From: Roridomyces roridus
Taxonomy: Eukaryota; Basidiomycota; Agaricomycetes; Agaricales; Mycenaceae
DNA: 64,000 bases
Direction of reading: 5' to 3'
Assembly: GCA_029378245.1 (NCBI GenBank)
Contig: JARKIF010000057.1
Location: forward strand, 186,001 to 250,000
The notes below the pieces were generated by a model. It saw only the letters and a program-made list of their open reading frames with translations. It had not been told where the DNA came from and did no database searches. The position numbers were made by a program, and so were the translations under genes. Positions 22,443-33,166 of the stretch are shown piece after piece (position 1 is the first letter of the stretch; every line of letters starts with the position of its first letter).

Positions 22443-23819
22443 ATGAAGTACAGGGTCGACTCTGCGAGCTTCGACGCAAGTTGGGAAGCTGTGGGACTTG
22501 GGCTGATCCAAACATGCGTATGTCGTCTGCTACAATTGCTCGTCCGTAAATTCACGTTTTACTCTGGATAAGGTGATGTTATTCCTCTACGGTGAGGCTC
22601 GGTCTTTTTCTCCAACTAGTCATACCCACGGGCGACACAGGAAACTACGTCCATTTTTTTATATCTGCAATCCGCAACCTATCTCGCCGCGAGATGAGCG
22701 GGAAACTCCCGTTGCTGGTGGCGACATGGACTATGTTCCTGTTCGGCACGAGTCAGACCTTGCTGGAGCTTGCTGAGACCGCCATATCATACGTGTTTCT
22801 CAGACAATTGGTACAAGACGGCACGAGTGTCAATGTCGATGGTCCTACTGTTGTTGCCGAGTCGATATCGGCTGGGTTGACGGAGGCGCTGGATGCGGTG
22901 AATAACACCCAGATGCGTGTCTTTGCTATTAACAAGTAGGTTCCTGCATCTTTTCTGTCTTCTTGAACTGACCAATTTCGAGTTTATTGACCGATTCCTT
23001 CCTCGTGAGTCGGATTCCACGGCGGAGATGTTGGACTCACCTTTCGCCTCCAGCTCTATCGCTGCTACTTGATATGGAACCGCCGCTATATTGTTACCAT
23101 TTTACCAGTCCTTCTGATGATATCTGGTTTCGGTGAGCCCTATTCCCCTTCACAGTTACGCCAACTGCATGTTCCCCAGTGTTGTCGCAAACACCATCCG
23201 TTCCTCTAAACGCGACAATTCTGGAGCTCGAACTCGTATACAACACGGCCACTGCGATAAGTATCCTGTTGAGTGGTCTCACAGGCGAGTTGGCTTGGCC
23301 CAGGCTCTTTCGGGTTGAAAGACTGAATGGATTACAGCTGGTCGAATTTGGTGGAAGCAACGGGAGGCTGCACATCTTGTGCCTTCAACCGACATGCTCA
23401 GGAAGCGATACACCAACGCCACGATGCTCATGTAGGTCTAGCGCTGTTGGAGCGAGTGCGATTCTGACCTGTGGTTTAGAATCGAGTCCGGTGTTCTATA
23501 CTGCATATGCTCAATATGCCTGGCCATAAGTGCGCCCTTTAGTTTTAGATCCGGGCCTGGTGCGGGGGTCTACTATATTACACTGAGTATTTCGTTTCTG
23601 GCCATCGTGAGTGAACAGCTTGATTCCATCGCGCATCTCTCATCATCCTTTGGACAGAATATGATACCGACACTGGCCCTCATGCGGGGAACGAGAGAGT
23701 CGGATGCACTACCACCACCAAGTTCCGTGGCACCGCTGAGGAGGATTTTCAATTTCGGAGCCCGAGAAGACCCAGAGTTTGAAAAGTCGGAGGTGGTTTA
23801 CATCACCGAAGATGTGTAG
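22443..23819 (+). CDS. 7TM-like membrane protein, divergent array member 4
   Basis: Nine exons (22443-22517, 22573-22591, 22641-22935, 22983-23004, 23054-23132, 23180-23284, 23338-23431, 23480-23606, 23658-23819) give 325 aa. It has the clearest family signatures: LYRCYLIWNRRYIVTILPVL, LTAGRIWWKQREAAH, and NMIPTLALMRGTRE. Intron phases match members 1-3 throughout. Intron 6 (23285-23337) begins GC (CAG|GCGAGT) and is needed to keep the frame. Function unknown; probably seven membrane passes. Confidence 0.85.
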
Positions 23820-24154
23820 GAGCTCCATGTTTAGAATCAGATCTTCCCTGTTCTTGAGATGTGTGCAGATATAAGTATCGACGTTGGTGTCGCTCTGATG
23901 ACAAAAAAAACTCGGGCATGGTGTGGCATTTTTTTTCGGTCTTTCCCGATTTGGTACCTGCGGGAATTACGCCACGGGATATTGGCTGTTGACGGTCGTT
24001 GCTCCTCGTCTTCGTCAGCGACGTGCTACCCGCATTTTACCCCATCCTCGCCGCCATGCTCATCCCACTGCTCTGATTCGACCGAGGAGGTGCTTTGTTA
24101 CCATCGTATTCGGATCACACACATCCGACCACGACCCCAGCGACGACGACGACG
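23820..24154. other. Intergenic before the kinase gene
   Basis: CT-rich stretches and a run of CGACGA near the kinase start; likely promoter and 5' leader. No gene. Confidence 0.45.
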
Positions 24155-26017
24155 ATGCCCAGCACCAAGAACGAGAGAGAAACCAGCGTGCCTTTACCAC
24201 CCCCCGAGGCCTCCGCGTACGAGAAACAGCCGGGCAGCACTCGCAACGACCTTCTCAAAGCATCAGATTCAAAACCACCCAGCGCCGTCAAGCGTGCTCC
24301 ATCTCAATCCGCGCCCAGTACGCCTGCCGCAGCCCCTCGTACTCCCTCACGGGCACCCTCCCGTGCGGCCTCCATCGCCTCGGAAGCCTCCTCGCAGGCC
24401 CCATCTTCCCATCAGCCCCACAAGTTCCAGCTCAAAGACCTCCTCGGCAGTGGACCGAAACTCTCCCGAAGGAGTAGCGCCCGCAGTGCGAGCTCGAGGC
24501 ATAGCCTCGACAGCGAGAGTGAGCAGGGACATGGTGGCGGTCACTCCAAGGCCAAGAGCGCCAAGGGCAGTAAAGCCGGTGGCAGCCAGGCGGGCGACTC
24601 TGTCGGGTCCTTGTCGCAAAAGTATGGAATCTGCCAAAAGGTGGCCATCGGCAAGGGCGCCACGTCTGTTGTCCGCCTTGCGCACAAGTGGGATCGGAAC
24701 GATGGGGAGAAGATGTACGCCGTCAAGGAGTTTCGGAAACGGCGTCGCAATGAGACGGAGAAGGAGTATGTCAAGAAGCTCACGGCCGAGTTTTGCATTA
24801 GGTGTGTGCTGCTTGCTGCTACCTGCGTCGTCATTTTGCTCATCGTACTCAGCTCGACCCTGCATCACATCAACGTTGTCGAGACGGTCGATTTGGTCCA
24901 GGACGAGCAGGGGAGATGGTGTGAAGTCATGGAGGTCTGTCTTGTTCTCTTTTTCATCTCCTTTATCGCCTTCATCGCCTCCTCCGTTCCATTGCTTTGT
25001 CCTGGTCGCCGGCGGTATCCACATGTACACCAGTGGCGGCATTTTCGCCGTTCGGTCCTGACCGGGCACCCATCTTTCCTGTGACGCGGCTGACGCATCC
25101 CTTTCCCGCAGTTCTGTCCGGGTGGCGACCTTTACGCGGCGATCAAGAAGGGTGGCATGTCCCCCAGTGAGGTGGGTACCTTTCTCATGTCTGCTACGCT
25201 CCCCTAACGAGACGCCCAGGTCGAATGCTGTTTCAAGCAAATCCTCTTGGGTGTAGGCTACCTCCACTCTCAGGGCGTCGCGCACCGTGACCTCAAGCCA
25301 GAAAACTTGTTTTTCGACACAGCAGGGCATCTCAAGGCCCGTCTTGCCCGCTTCCCTTGGTCCTCTGCCGCTCATATCTCGTTCAGATCGGCGACTACGG
25401 GGCATCGACCGTGTACCGTCTTCCCTGGGAAGCGACGATCCACATGTCCACCGGGCTTTGCGGGAGCGAGCCCTACATAGCACCGGAGCAGTTCCTCGGG
25501 AAGCGTCAGTATCCTTTTTCATGTCGCTTTGCCAAATGACCCCAAACCAACTGCAGCGTACGACGCGCGTCTCGTTGACATCTGGGCATGTGGGATCGTG
25601 TACTACTGCCTGCACTTCCAGGAGCTCCCCTGGCGCGCTGCCCAGGCGTCAGATCAGCTCTATGCTGCCTACGCCTCAGCTGCTGCTGCCACGCCTGCGC
25701 CTGCCCTTGCCGCCGCGCCTCCCACGCCGAATCCAAACGCCCCGCCAGTCGTGGATCGAGACAAGCATCATACGAATAACGCGATGGTCTTCCCGCCGAC
25801 GATCAGCAATCTGTCGCCTCGTGCGTGTCGGCCGCTGATACGGAGGATGCTGGAGCCGGATCCCAAGTTGCGTGCTGGGATTGAGGAGGTGCTTGGCAGT
25901 GCGTGGGTCAAGACTGTAGAGGTCTGTTGGGAGGTCGGCGAGGGTGCGAAGCATGTGCATGTGAATGCTCGGTCGGTGGCTGCAGGTGTGTTGGGTGAGA
26001 CGAGGGAGCGGTCTTAG
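24155..26017 (+). CDS. Ser/Thr kinase of the HAL4/NPR1 type
   Basis: Six exons (24155-24801, 24853-24934, 25112-25171, 25220-25336, 25387-25504, 25557-26017) give 494 aa. Residues 1-155 are low-complexity Ser/Pro/Ala-rich. The kinase domain has IGKGATSV at 165, Lys191 in [14 protein letters not shown] with Asp287, a DYG (Asp305) in place of DFG, and [14 protein letters not shown]. The '[18 protein letters not shown]' and '[11 protein letters not shown]' blocks are typical of fungal Hal4/Sat4/Npr1 kinases, which regulate plasma-membrane transporters and ion homeostasis. Intron 4 (25337-25386) starts GC (AAG|GCCCGT); no GT donor keeps the frame. Intron 2 is 177 nt. Confidence 0.85.
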
Positions 26018-26705
26018 TGTGCTCTCGATATTTAATGCTGTCTTGTTCTCTTCTCGTTTCTTTTTCTTTTCGTACCTTTCTTCTCGACTAGTTACTTAGT
26101 TATACGTAGTTCGGCTAGGCTATAGGTATCCTGTGCATAGTTAGTTAGTTGTTGTGTGGGGAAGAATGAAAACATGGATAGAAGTAAACTCGGGTGCAAT
26201 GATTTCTACTTTCTCTTTCATGTCTGCGTTCTATACCAGCCCAGCTAACCTCTTCCATTTCTGTTCGATTCTCGACCTACCTCGGATCTCCGGCTGCTGA
26301 ATCTGTCTTACTCCCGTGGCACTGGGCGCTGGCGACGGAAACGGTACTATACGGGTCCAGGGTCTTTCTGCCAATTGGCGCGCGCCTAGAGCAGGCTTCG
26401 TTTCACATCTCCCTTTCGCAAGTATCAAGGCCATTCTTCTCACTGACTCCTTCAAATGAGGCGATGTCTAGGACGACGAGCGATCTTCGTCCGAGTGCCA
26501 CTTGCAAGGTGACAATATGCGGTGGAAGTCCAGTTGGTGAACCTGGGTGCCGACATCCCGCTGGGCGTCAAGGTTGGCGCCCTACATGTAAAACATGTAT
26601 GATTTACCTGGGGCCTTGCCGTCTTCCATAAACTCCGCGCTCGTCCACCGCTGCCACTACTTCATGGAGGGTCAATCCTTTTTGCACGCCAACGAAAAAC
26701 TGCCT
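26018..26705. other. Intergenic, nothing recognised
   Basis: About 690 bp between the kinase and the membrane protein gene. No splice-supported open frame; no repeat recognised. Confidence 0.45.
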
Positions 26706-28787
26706 ATGAGGGCCCCAGGGGATTTCTTCTCTCACTTCAATAGGAGAAATACTAGGTGTGTCCAGTCGCCTATCAGGTCTTGGAAGGGTGACCGACCTCT
26801 GGTAGGCGTATCATCAGGCCCCTTATAATTATCTTGGGGCAACTGGTCTTTGTCGCTCTCGCCCTGGGGTTCCTCTCGGCCATACACACACGGGGTCATA
26901 TCCTTCCCTACAGAGTCACTGAATTGATCCTCCACATTCATATCCCACCTGCTCGCCTTGGCATCCTCCTAGTGCGTGCTGGTCATCATTTTTCTCTTTC
27001 CCTATTCATGCGTCGCAGCCTGTTCTCCAAGGCAGTGTTATATCTAATGCAGGTCTATCTGGAACAACCATTGTCGGTCCCAGTCATCGGGTTTTGGGTC
27101 TCTCTTTCAAAGAGGGATCTGATCTTCGAACGGCGACAGGCCATGTGGGTTCTGGCTTGCGCTGTCATTTTCCTTGCGGCTACGAATCTGACGGCGAGTT
27201 GGACCTCGCTTTTAACGCCCACGACCATCGTTATACACACTGCGCTCCGCGGCAGCGAGATAGACCTCTCCAGCCCCGTCTTTAATGATCTAGACCAGTT
27301 CAACGAGATCTGGAATGGGACTAATGGCATCGCGATTTGGCGTACGTTCAAATACCTCAGCTGTCGGCGCATTCCTGACGAAATGCAGTGAATTCCACCT
27401 TGCCTTCCGTTACGAGCAACAGCGGCGCAGTCAGCGCCGATTCCGATATTGGTCACACTTCGGTTCTCGATTTCGCCGGCTGGATTTATTTTGGCACCAC
27501 CGGAGGCATTGCACCCATCGACTTCGGTACCCCACATTCAACCTGGCTCTCCACGTCCAACATCGAGCCCCTGCCGGCGATCGGTAGTGATTTCAATATC
27601 TCCATGATTCAACAAGGACTCGTCGCCGATGTGTCTTGCGAGTACCAGCAGCTTGACGAAACCACCAACCCACCGCTCACCCGCAAGATAACTCCTCTCA
27701 ACGTCACCGCGGTAAGCGGTTGGGAGTTGTCGTATAATCTCGTCTCGATAGCTTCCGTGTGTCCGGACGGCGAAACAGGTATTCGTGGTTCAAACTTTCT
27801 TTGGATTTTATGCTTACTCTATTCAGTGAGCACGGCTATGATGACCGCTTCCCCCACGTACGATACGATAGGCGCCCTCAGTTGCACCCGCGACGCTGAT
27901 TTCAATACTACAAGTTACTGTACGAAGGACGGTTTCTTCGAATTGTAGCCAACTAACTGACCTGATTCCAGCTTTAATCATTGACTTGTTGGGAAAATAT
28001 GGCAATAACTCGATGGTCTGCACCGTGACCCCCCAAACAACCAACTTGCTCGTCACCTACGACCTGACGGACGGATACGTCTTCATAAACCAGGACGGTA
28101 TGCCGGAGGATCCTCAAGTTGAGCCTGCGCTCCCGGGCGTTTCGTACGCCGCCATGTATGCCATCGAGGGCGCGTTCAACTACGGGCAGACCACATTCGG
28201 GAATGTTATCGGCGATGCTCTCTTCGTTGACTTTAACAGCGAAGATGTGACCGAGCCTGAGGTGGATACTCTTCAGCTCATGGCGAGTCAACTTCAAACA
28301 CGCTTCTATGGCCTTTACTAATGAACTGCAGGAATCATACCTCCGGGGCGTGGTTTCCTTCACAGGCACAGCTATGAAAATCCGGCTCGCCGGCAAGAAC
28401 GGGACTTTTATCAACACGACCGACGGTCCCCCGTCCGACTTGGTGCGGAGCATCACAGGCATTGCGCGTACGACCTCGGTTGGATGGCAGTATCGCGAAG
28501 GCGCAAAAAACTACCTGATGCTGCTCCCGATCTTGTTCATCGCCTTTGCGTCCATCGCTCTCGTCGTCTTTGCCGAGTGTAAGAGCGGATTCAAGGGGAT
28601 TCCGTTGGAACATGCGGAGTTTGACCCGGGGGATATGTTGCACTTGATGGCCGCAGCGTCGGCTGGGGGAATGCCTGATGCATTCAATGGACTGTCGGAA
28701 GAGGATATCAAGAAAGGGAAGGAGAAACGGTTGCGACTGGGGCATGTTGATGGAAGAATTGGGTTCTGCGATGTGCACGCCGGCTGA
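26706..28787 (+). CDS. Large membrane glycoprotein, copy 1 (model with a retained intron)
   Basis: Exons 26706-26755, 26806-27341, 27389-27778, 27827-27913, 27972-28282 and 28332-28787 give an open 609-aa frame. TM segments: near residues 20-45 (LIIILGQLVFVALALGFLSA), about 120-140 (VLACAVIFLAATNLTASW) and one near the C terminus (LMLLPILFIAFASIALVVFA). The central 350 residues carry several N-glycosylation motifs. The cytosolic tail has LMAAASAGGMPDAFNGLSEE, shared with copy 2. At 26972-27018 copy 2 has a clear intron; splicing it here would break the frame. Intron 5 (28283-28331) begins GC. Family of basidiomycete hypothetical proteins; function unknown. Confidence 0.65.
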
Positions 28788-29164
28788 TATTCTATGCTGC
28801 GGATTAGTTTTGGTACCATAGCCTCTGCCCTTGTTTCTAATATCTGTGCTATTCCTGCATTTGCCCAAGCATCCCACGAGTCTGGCAGGCAAATACTTGA
28901 GAGCCCAAAGTTTGCTTTGAGTATCTTATCGTAGAAGAAGCTGGAATAGTATTTGGTTCGGATGGCCGTTTGGGTAGGTCGGGCAACATGGTGGTCGAGA
29001 AGGAAGCGCGATTTTCGATCATAAACATGGTCGACCTTCCCCGGGTCGCTGGGCGCTGCTTTCCGAAGCTCTCAGGTCATGAATTACATTCAAAGTCATC
29101 CTAGCTACAAAAACGTATATCACATGCAGTCCATCGCAGCATAACAAGTAAGCAAGTCAAAAGT

Positions 29165-29787
29165 TTATGATAAACCAACGACAACAACAGCAAGGCTCAA
29201 AGCAAGCAGCCCAGACCCACGCGATCGCACGGCACCATTAGACTGTGTACTGGATGCGGTGGGACTGGGCATGATCTTTTGCGAGGATATCGTCACCGTC
29301 GAATCCGGTGCGATGATTTTATTGTTGCATTCGTCGACGATGTCTGGTGGACACTTGAGTGAGCAGTAGATAAGAAATAAGAAAGAGATGCTGACCATCA
29401 AGCAGCTGCTGCATCACCGCTTCTTGGGTCGCATTCACCGCTTGGCAGTTGAAGCAGCTTTCGATGATATCAAAATTTGTCGGTGTGCATTCACAGTAGA
29501 TGTACGTGATGTCAAAGACGCCGACCGTATTGCATTGCTAAAAACGATGCAGTCAACCAGCAGCTTCGAGAGATTGAGATTGAGATGAGTACGAACGGTG
29601 TTCATCACATTATACGCATCGCATTGCGTCTGGCATTGTGGGAGGACTTGAGATTGGGAGAGATTGCCCACGCCTGACGTCAGGATGAAACACTGCTCTG
29701 CGCGACGAGAAAACGAGGCGTACGCAGTTGGGCGGAGACATTTGTTGTGAAGAGTGATAATAAGAGGGAGAGCATGAGGAATGCCAT
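29165..29787 (-). CDS. Small secreted Cys-rich protein, probably GPI-anchored
   Basis: Four exons read right to left (29787-29724, 29673-29597, 29537-29396, 29343-29165) give 153 aa. Residues 1-20 (MAFLMLSLLLSLFTTNVSAQ) are a signal peptide. The body has nine cysteines in short clusters (CQTQC, YCEC, SCFNC, DEC), then a Ser/Thr-rich stretch and a hydrophobic C-terminal segment ending VVVVGLS with no charged tail, the layout of a GPI signal. Probably sits on the cell surface or wall. The last acceptor (CCACCAG) is chosen because the nearer AAG would shift the frame. Confidence 0.7.
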
Positions 29788-31216
29788 GGGGATGCAGTGA
29801 GCTGGCATGCGGAGGGCGGAGCATGTTCGGGTAGCGCGGGTAGTCATTTATGCAAGTATGTCTTGCAAAGGTATCAAAGACATGTCTGTTGTCGACAAGA
29901 GACGACACACAGGAAATGAGAGCTCGAGGCAGCCCAAAGTGTCGCGTATAAAGCGTGAGATATTCTATCGTCTTCGAGTAAACGTCCACGAGAATATTAG
30001 TGGGATGCCTGGAAGTGTGTTGCGCGTCGAGGAGATAGATTACCGCCCAGGGTTTCGCGGATGGTGGCGGTTTGGAACAAGTCCAAATCAACACACGTGA
30101 CGTGACTGCGGACTTGCACGTGCGGTGATCAGGCTCCTTGGACTCCGCTTTGATGATTCTCTTCCATCCCACCGCAGGAATCATCTCCTCCTCAACTCAG
30201 CTTTATTAGACTGCTCTCGTCGAACCGGAACCGACCACAATTCTGTTGCTTAGATTGAAACCTCGGACGCTGTTGGCCGACTCGGTTCCTCTCGGGCAGA
30301 TTCCTAAGCTAATCTGTGCTAATCAAGCTCACAAGTCCCGGGCCCTCGAGCGAAGCGATGCGTTCGAGTCCCCGATGTTTCCGACTCTTGGTCCTGACAT
30401 CACAAACCGACATCATCGACCCTGGTCCCTTGATGCCTTTCCGCGACTCGTTTGGCTCAGAATCCGAGGCTTACGAGCTCGTCATCGCAGGTCATCCGAG
30501 CTCAATGCATGCCCAAAACTTGCCCGAAACGGCGGCGGCAAAACCGTTCCTTCAGTTGCACTGCCCAGTCGACTTTTTGTCTCAGCAGCTCAGTCGGCAT
30601 GAATGCATAACGGCCCATCGCTTGACGCGGTACGGATTGATGCGGCGTGGAATGTCTCCCAGCCTTCAGCGCCCTTATGACCTGGTCTCCGGAAACCCTG
30701 ACGTAGTACCGACATGGCCATGCTCTATGCTACACTAACACCTGGCATCTCTCCGGCGCTCGAATTGATTCATATCTTCTTCATCCTACACTCCCTGGTC
30801 TCTTCCCTTCTCGTCCCCTGTATACAGCCTTTTACGGTACTGGCCGGTAGCGCTCTGTCTGCATCATTCCCGGCGCCTCAAGCTGACAGACTGAACACTG
30901 CTTGCTTCACGGGAACGGCCCATCTGTTCCTGCTGAGATGTGTGGCAGATCCATCATCAAGGGGAACCCAAATTCTTACTTTTTCCAGCCGAGGTCCCGC
31001 TTCTTTGATGCCTTTCCCTCACTGTCCTTTTCCCTTTCATTTTTTTTTTTCGCTTTATCATCCCTACTTGTCACCCTCCTTCCGCCACCTCCTGCTGTGT
31101 TCGTCTGACACGAGATTCGGTGCTCGCTGACATCTGCCACAATCCGGGCTATAACCATCATTCCTTACGCTGCTCCACCGGAAACGCGTCAGTATATCTA
31201 GGCACGCGCTCAACGC
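29788..31216. other. Divergent intergenic region
   Basis: 1.4 kb between two divergently transcribed genes. It contains CACGTGACGTGAC at 30095-30107, an E-box/CRE-like cluster upstream of the secreted protein gene, and long T/CT runs near 31035. No further gene recognised. Confidence 0.4.
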
Positions 31217-32228
31217 ATGAGTACTAGCCTCCCGCCCACATCCCCATCTTCCACCCCTTCCCCTGCCTCAAAACCATCTTCACCTCTCGTCATCCCAATA
31301 GCCGTCTCTGTCCTCTTTGTCGTCCTCCTCCTCGCGTGCCTCATGTTTATAAGCCTGTACCTCCGACGTCGCAACAAGCAACGGAGCCGCAAAGGGGCAC
31401 AGGTGCGCGCGGGCGAGACTGTCTCGCGTACGCACCCCGCTGCCCTGATGATCACGCCAGCCGAAGGGAATGGGACCCCGCGATTCGGTGCGTGCTGCAC
31501 ATCGCTCCTGTGCTGACGTTTACTCATACGCATGTCCAGTGCACACTCCTGGAACAAATATGCGCATCGCTAACCGCCGTGCTGACGGGGGCTGGGAGTT
31601 TTCCGACCCTCGTGCCCCGTTTACGCCATCTATCGTAGAGGCTCGGGATATATCACCTCCACGGGCCTACTCGCCTTATTCGCACTACGACACCCCGAGG
31701 AGCAGCACCTCGGACCTTCTACCACCGACGACGGCTGCCAGCGGGTCGCCGTGGGGTGCCCTCAAGACACCTCGCACGGCGGACTCGGATTCGTCTGCAG
31801 CGCCGTGGCGTGTCGTCTCCCCAGCGCCTTCCACCGCACGCTCTGCCTTTCTCCCCATTCCCCCACCGTCAGGAGGGCGCGACTCGACAGACTCGTTCTT
31901 CGACCTCGATGCTGATGACTCGCGGCAGGCCACTTCCTCGTCGACACGGAGGAGCCCGTTGTCGCCCCCGGCACGGGTACACAGTCCTGCACGTGATCGA
32001 ATACCATCGCCTTCCCCTGCTCTCCCGTCTGCCTCTGCGCATCCACAGAGTCATCTGCGCCCGCCACGTGCGCGTGCCGTGACACCCGAGTCGGATGCAC
32101 TGATGACACCCGCTGCCCGAGCCAAAGCTGCCGAATCGCGTGCGGCGCGGGCTATTCGCGCTGGGTATGACAGCGTCGATCGGTACTCTGAGTACGCGCA
32201 GCAAGACGAGGGGCTGCCTGCGTATTGA
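31217..32228 (+). CDS. Single-pass membrane protein with long Ser/Pro-rich tail
   Basis: Two exons (31217-31487, 31540-32228; 52-nt GTGCGT…CCAG intron, phase 1) give 319 aa. A short Ser/Thr/Pro-rich N terminus (about 25 aa) precedes one TM (VIPIAVSVLFVVLLLACLMF) and a basic stop-transfer RRRNKQRSRK. The rest is disordered and Ser/Pro/Arg-rich with many SPx sites, probably cytosolic and phosphorylated. The layout resembles small fungal cell-wall sensor-like proteins but no family domain is visible. Confidence 0.7.
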
Positions 32229-33166
32229 CCTCGTCTGTCTTCGTTTGTCGTGGGGGTTGACCATCGAGTTGTGATGCTCTATTTATCTTGCAACATTTGT
32301 ATCGTATAGCATTCATTAAATCGGAGCTCTCGTGCGACGAGGCTTGTATTTTGAGGGCCCAGACTTACAGGGACAAGGAGAGGGCGATGAAGAGCCCTGC
32401 CCTGATGCACTGTGCAGATGCCGCATGCGTTTGCGGCCGGCCTGTCCGAAGAGGGTATCAATTATCTCTTTTACAGACCCTCGACGAGCCGAAAGCGCCG
32501 CGAGGTATCAAGAGAGGTACACAAGGCAAGTGTTGGTCACATCGACCTCAGGCCTCAGGACTGACAGGAGGCTCTCGGCTACCACGCGCAACCACGTGAC
32601 CATTCCTCCTTGACTCCGTGTTACTCCCCTGCACACAGCGAAACGCAAACCCCGATGCCGAAACGCCATTTCTCTGGGTGCTTCTCTGCGACTTCGTGCT
32701 TCTGTAAGTAGCGTAGATCTGACGGACAGCATTGCGCGGCTAGGCTTCTTTCGGGACACACTCTGTACTCTTGCGGTACTCACAAGCCGCCCACGGTTCT
32801 CCCACTTGGAAGTTGGCTCACCACCATTCGAATGAGTGGATGTCAATGAACCCCTTTTCACAACTTCGCTTCTTCAAGTTGAAATCACGACAAGAACGAT
32901 CTTGGGCCAGTATAACGGCCACTGTGCTGTCGATGGCAGTAGCGTCCTTCTAGCGCTCACGGTGCCGTCATCCTCCTCGGACTGGACGCGTTAGAGCACG
33001 TTACAAAGGTCGCTCTTTCGCTGTACTTGTTCACCGAAAAAAAAAATGGAACGTGCTACGAGCTATTGTTTTCTGTCCATTTAATCGGCACCGAGGGGGG
33101 CGAGAACAGCAGGCGAGAACAGTGGCCGAATAACGCGCGGAACGCAGGTATCTGACAGCAAATAAG
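32229..33166. other. Intergenic, nothing recognised
   Basis: About 940 bp; no splice-supported frame or repeat seen. Confidence 0.4.

Noticed and set aside
24347..25615. A 422-codon minus-strand open frame opposite the HAL4-type kinase
   Set aside because: It is the antisense shadow of GC-rich kinase exons and spans their introns; the plus strand encodes a complete kinase.
29435..30184. A long minus-strand open frame covering the secreted protein gene
   Set aside because: Splicing in another frame gives a signal peptide, a cysteine pattern and a GPI-type end, which is far more convincing.
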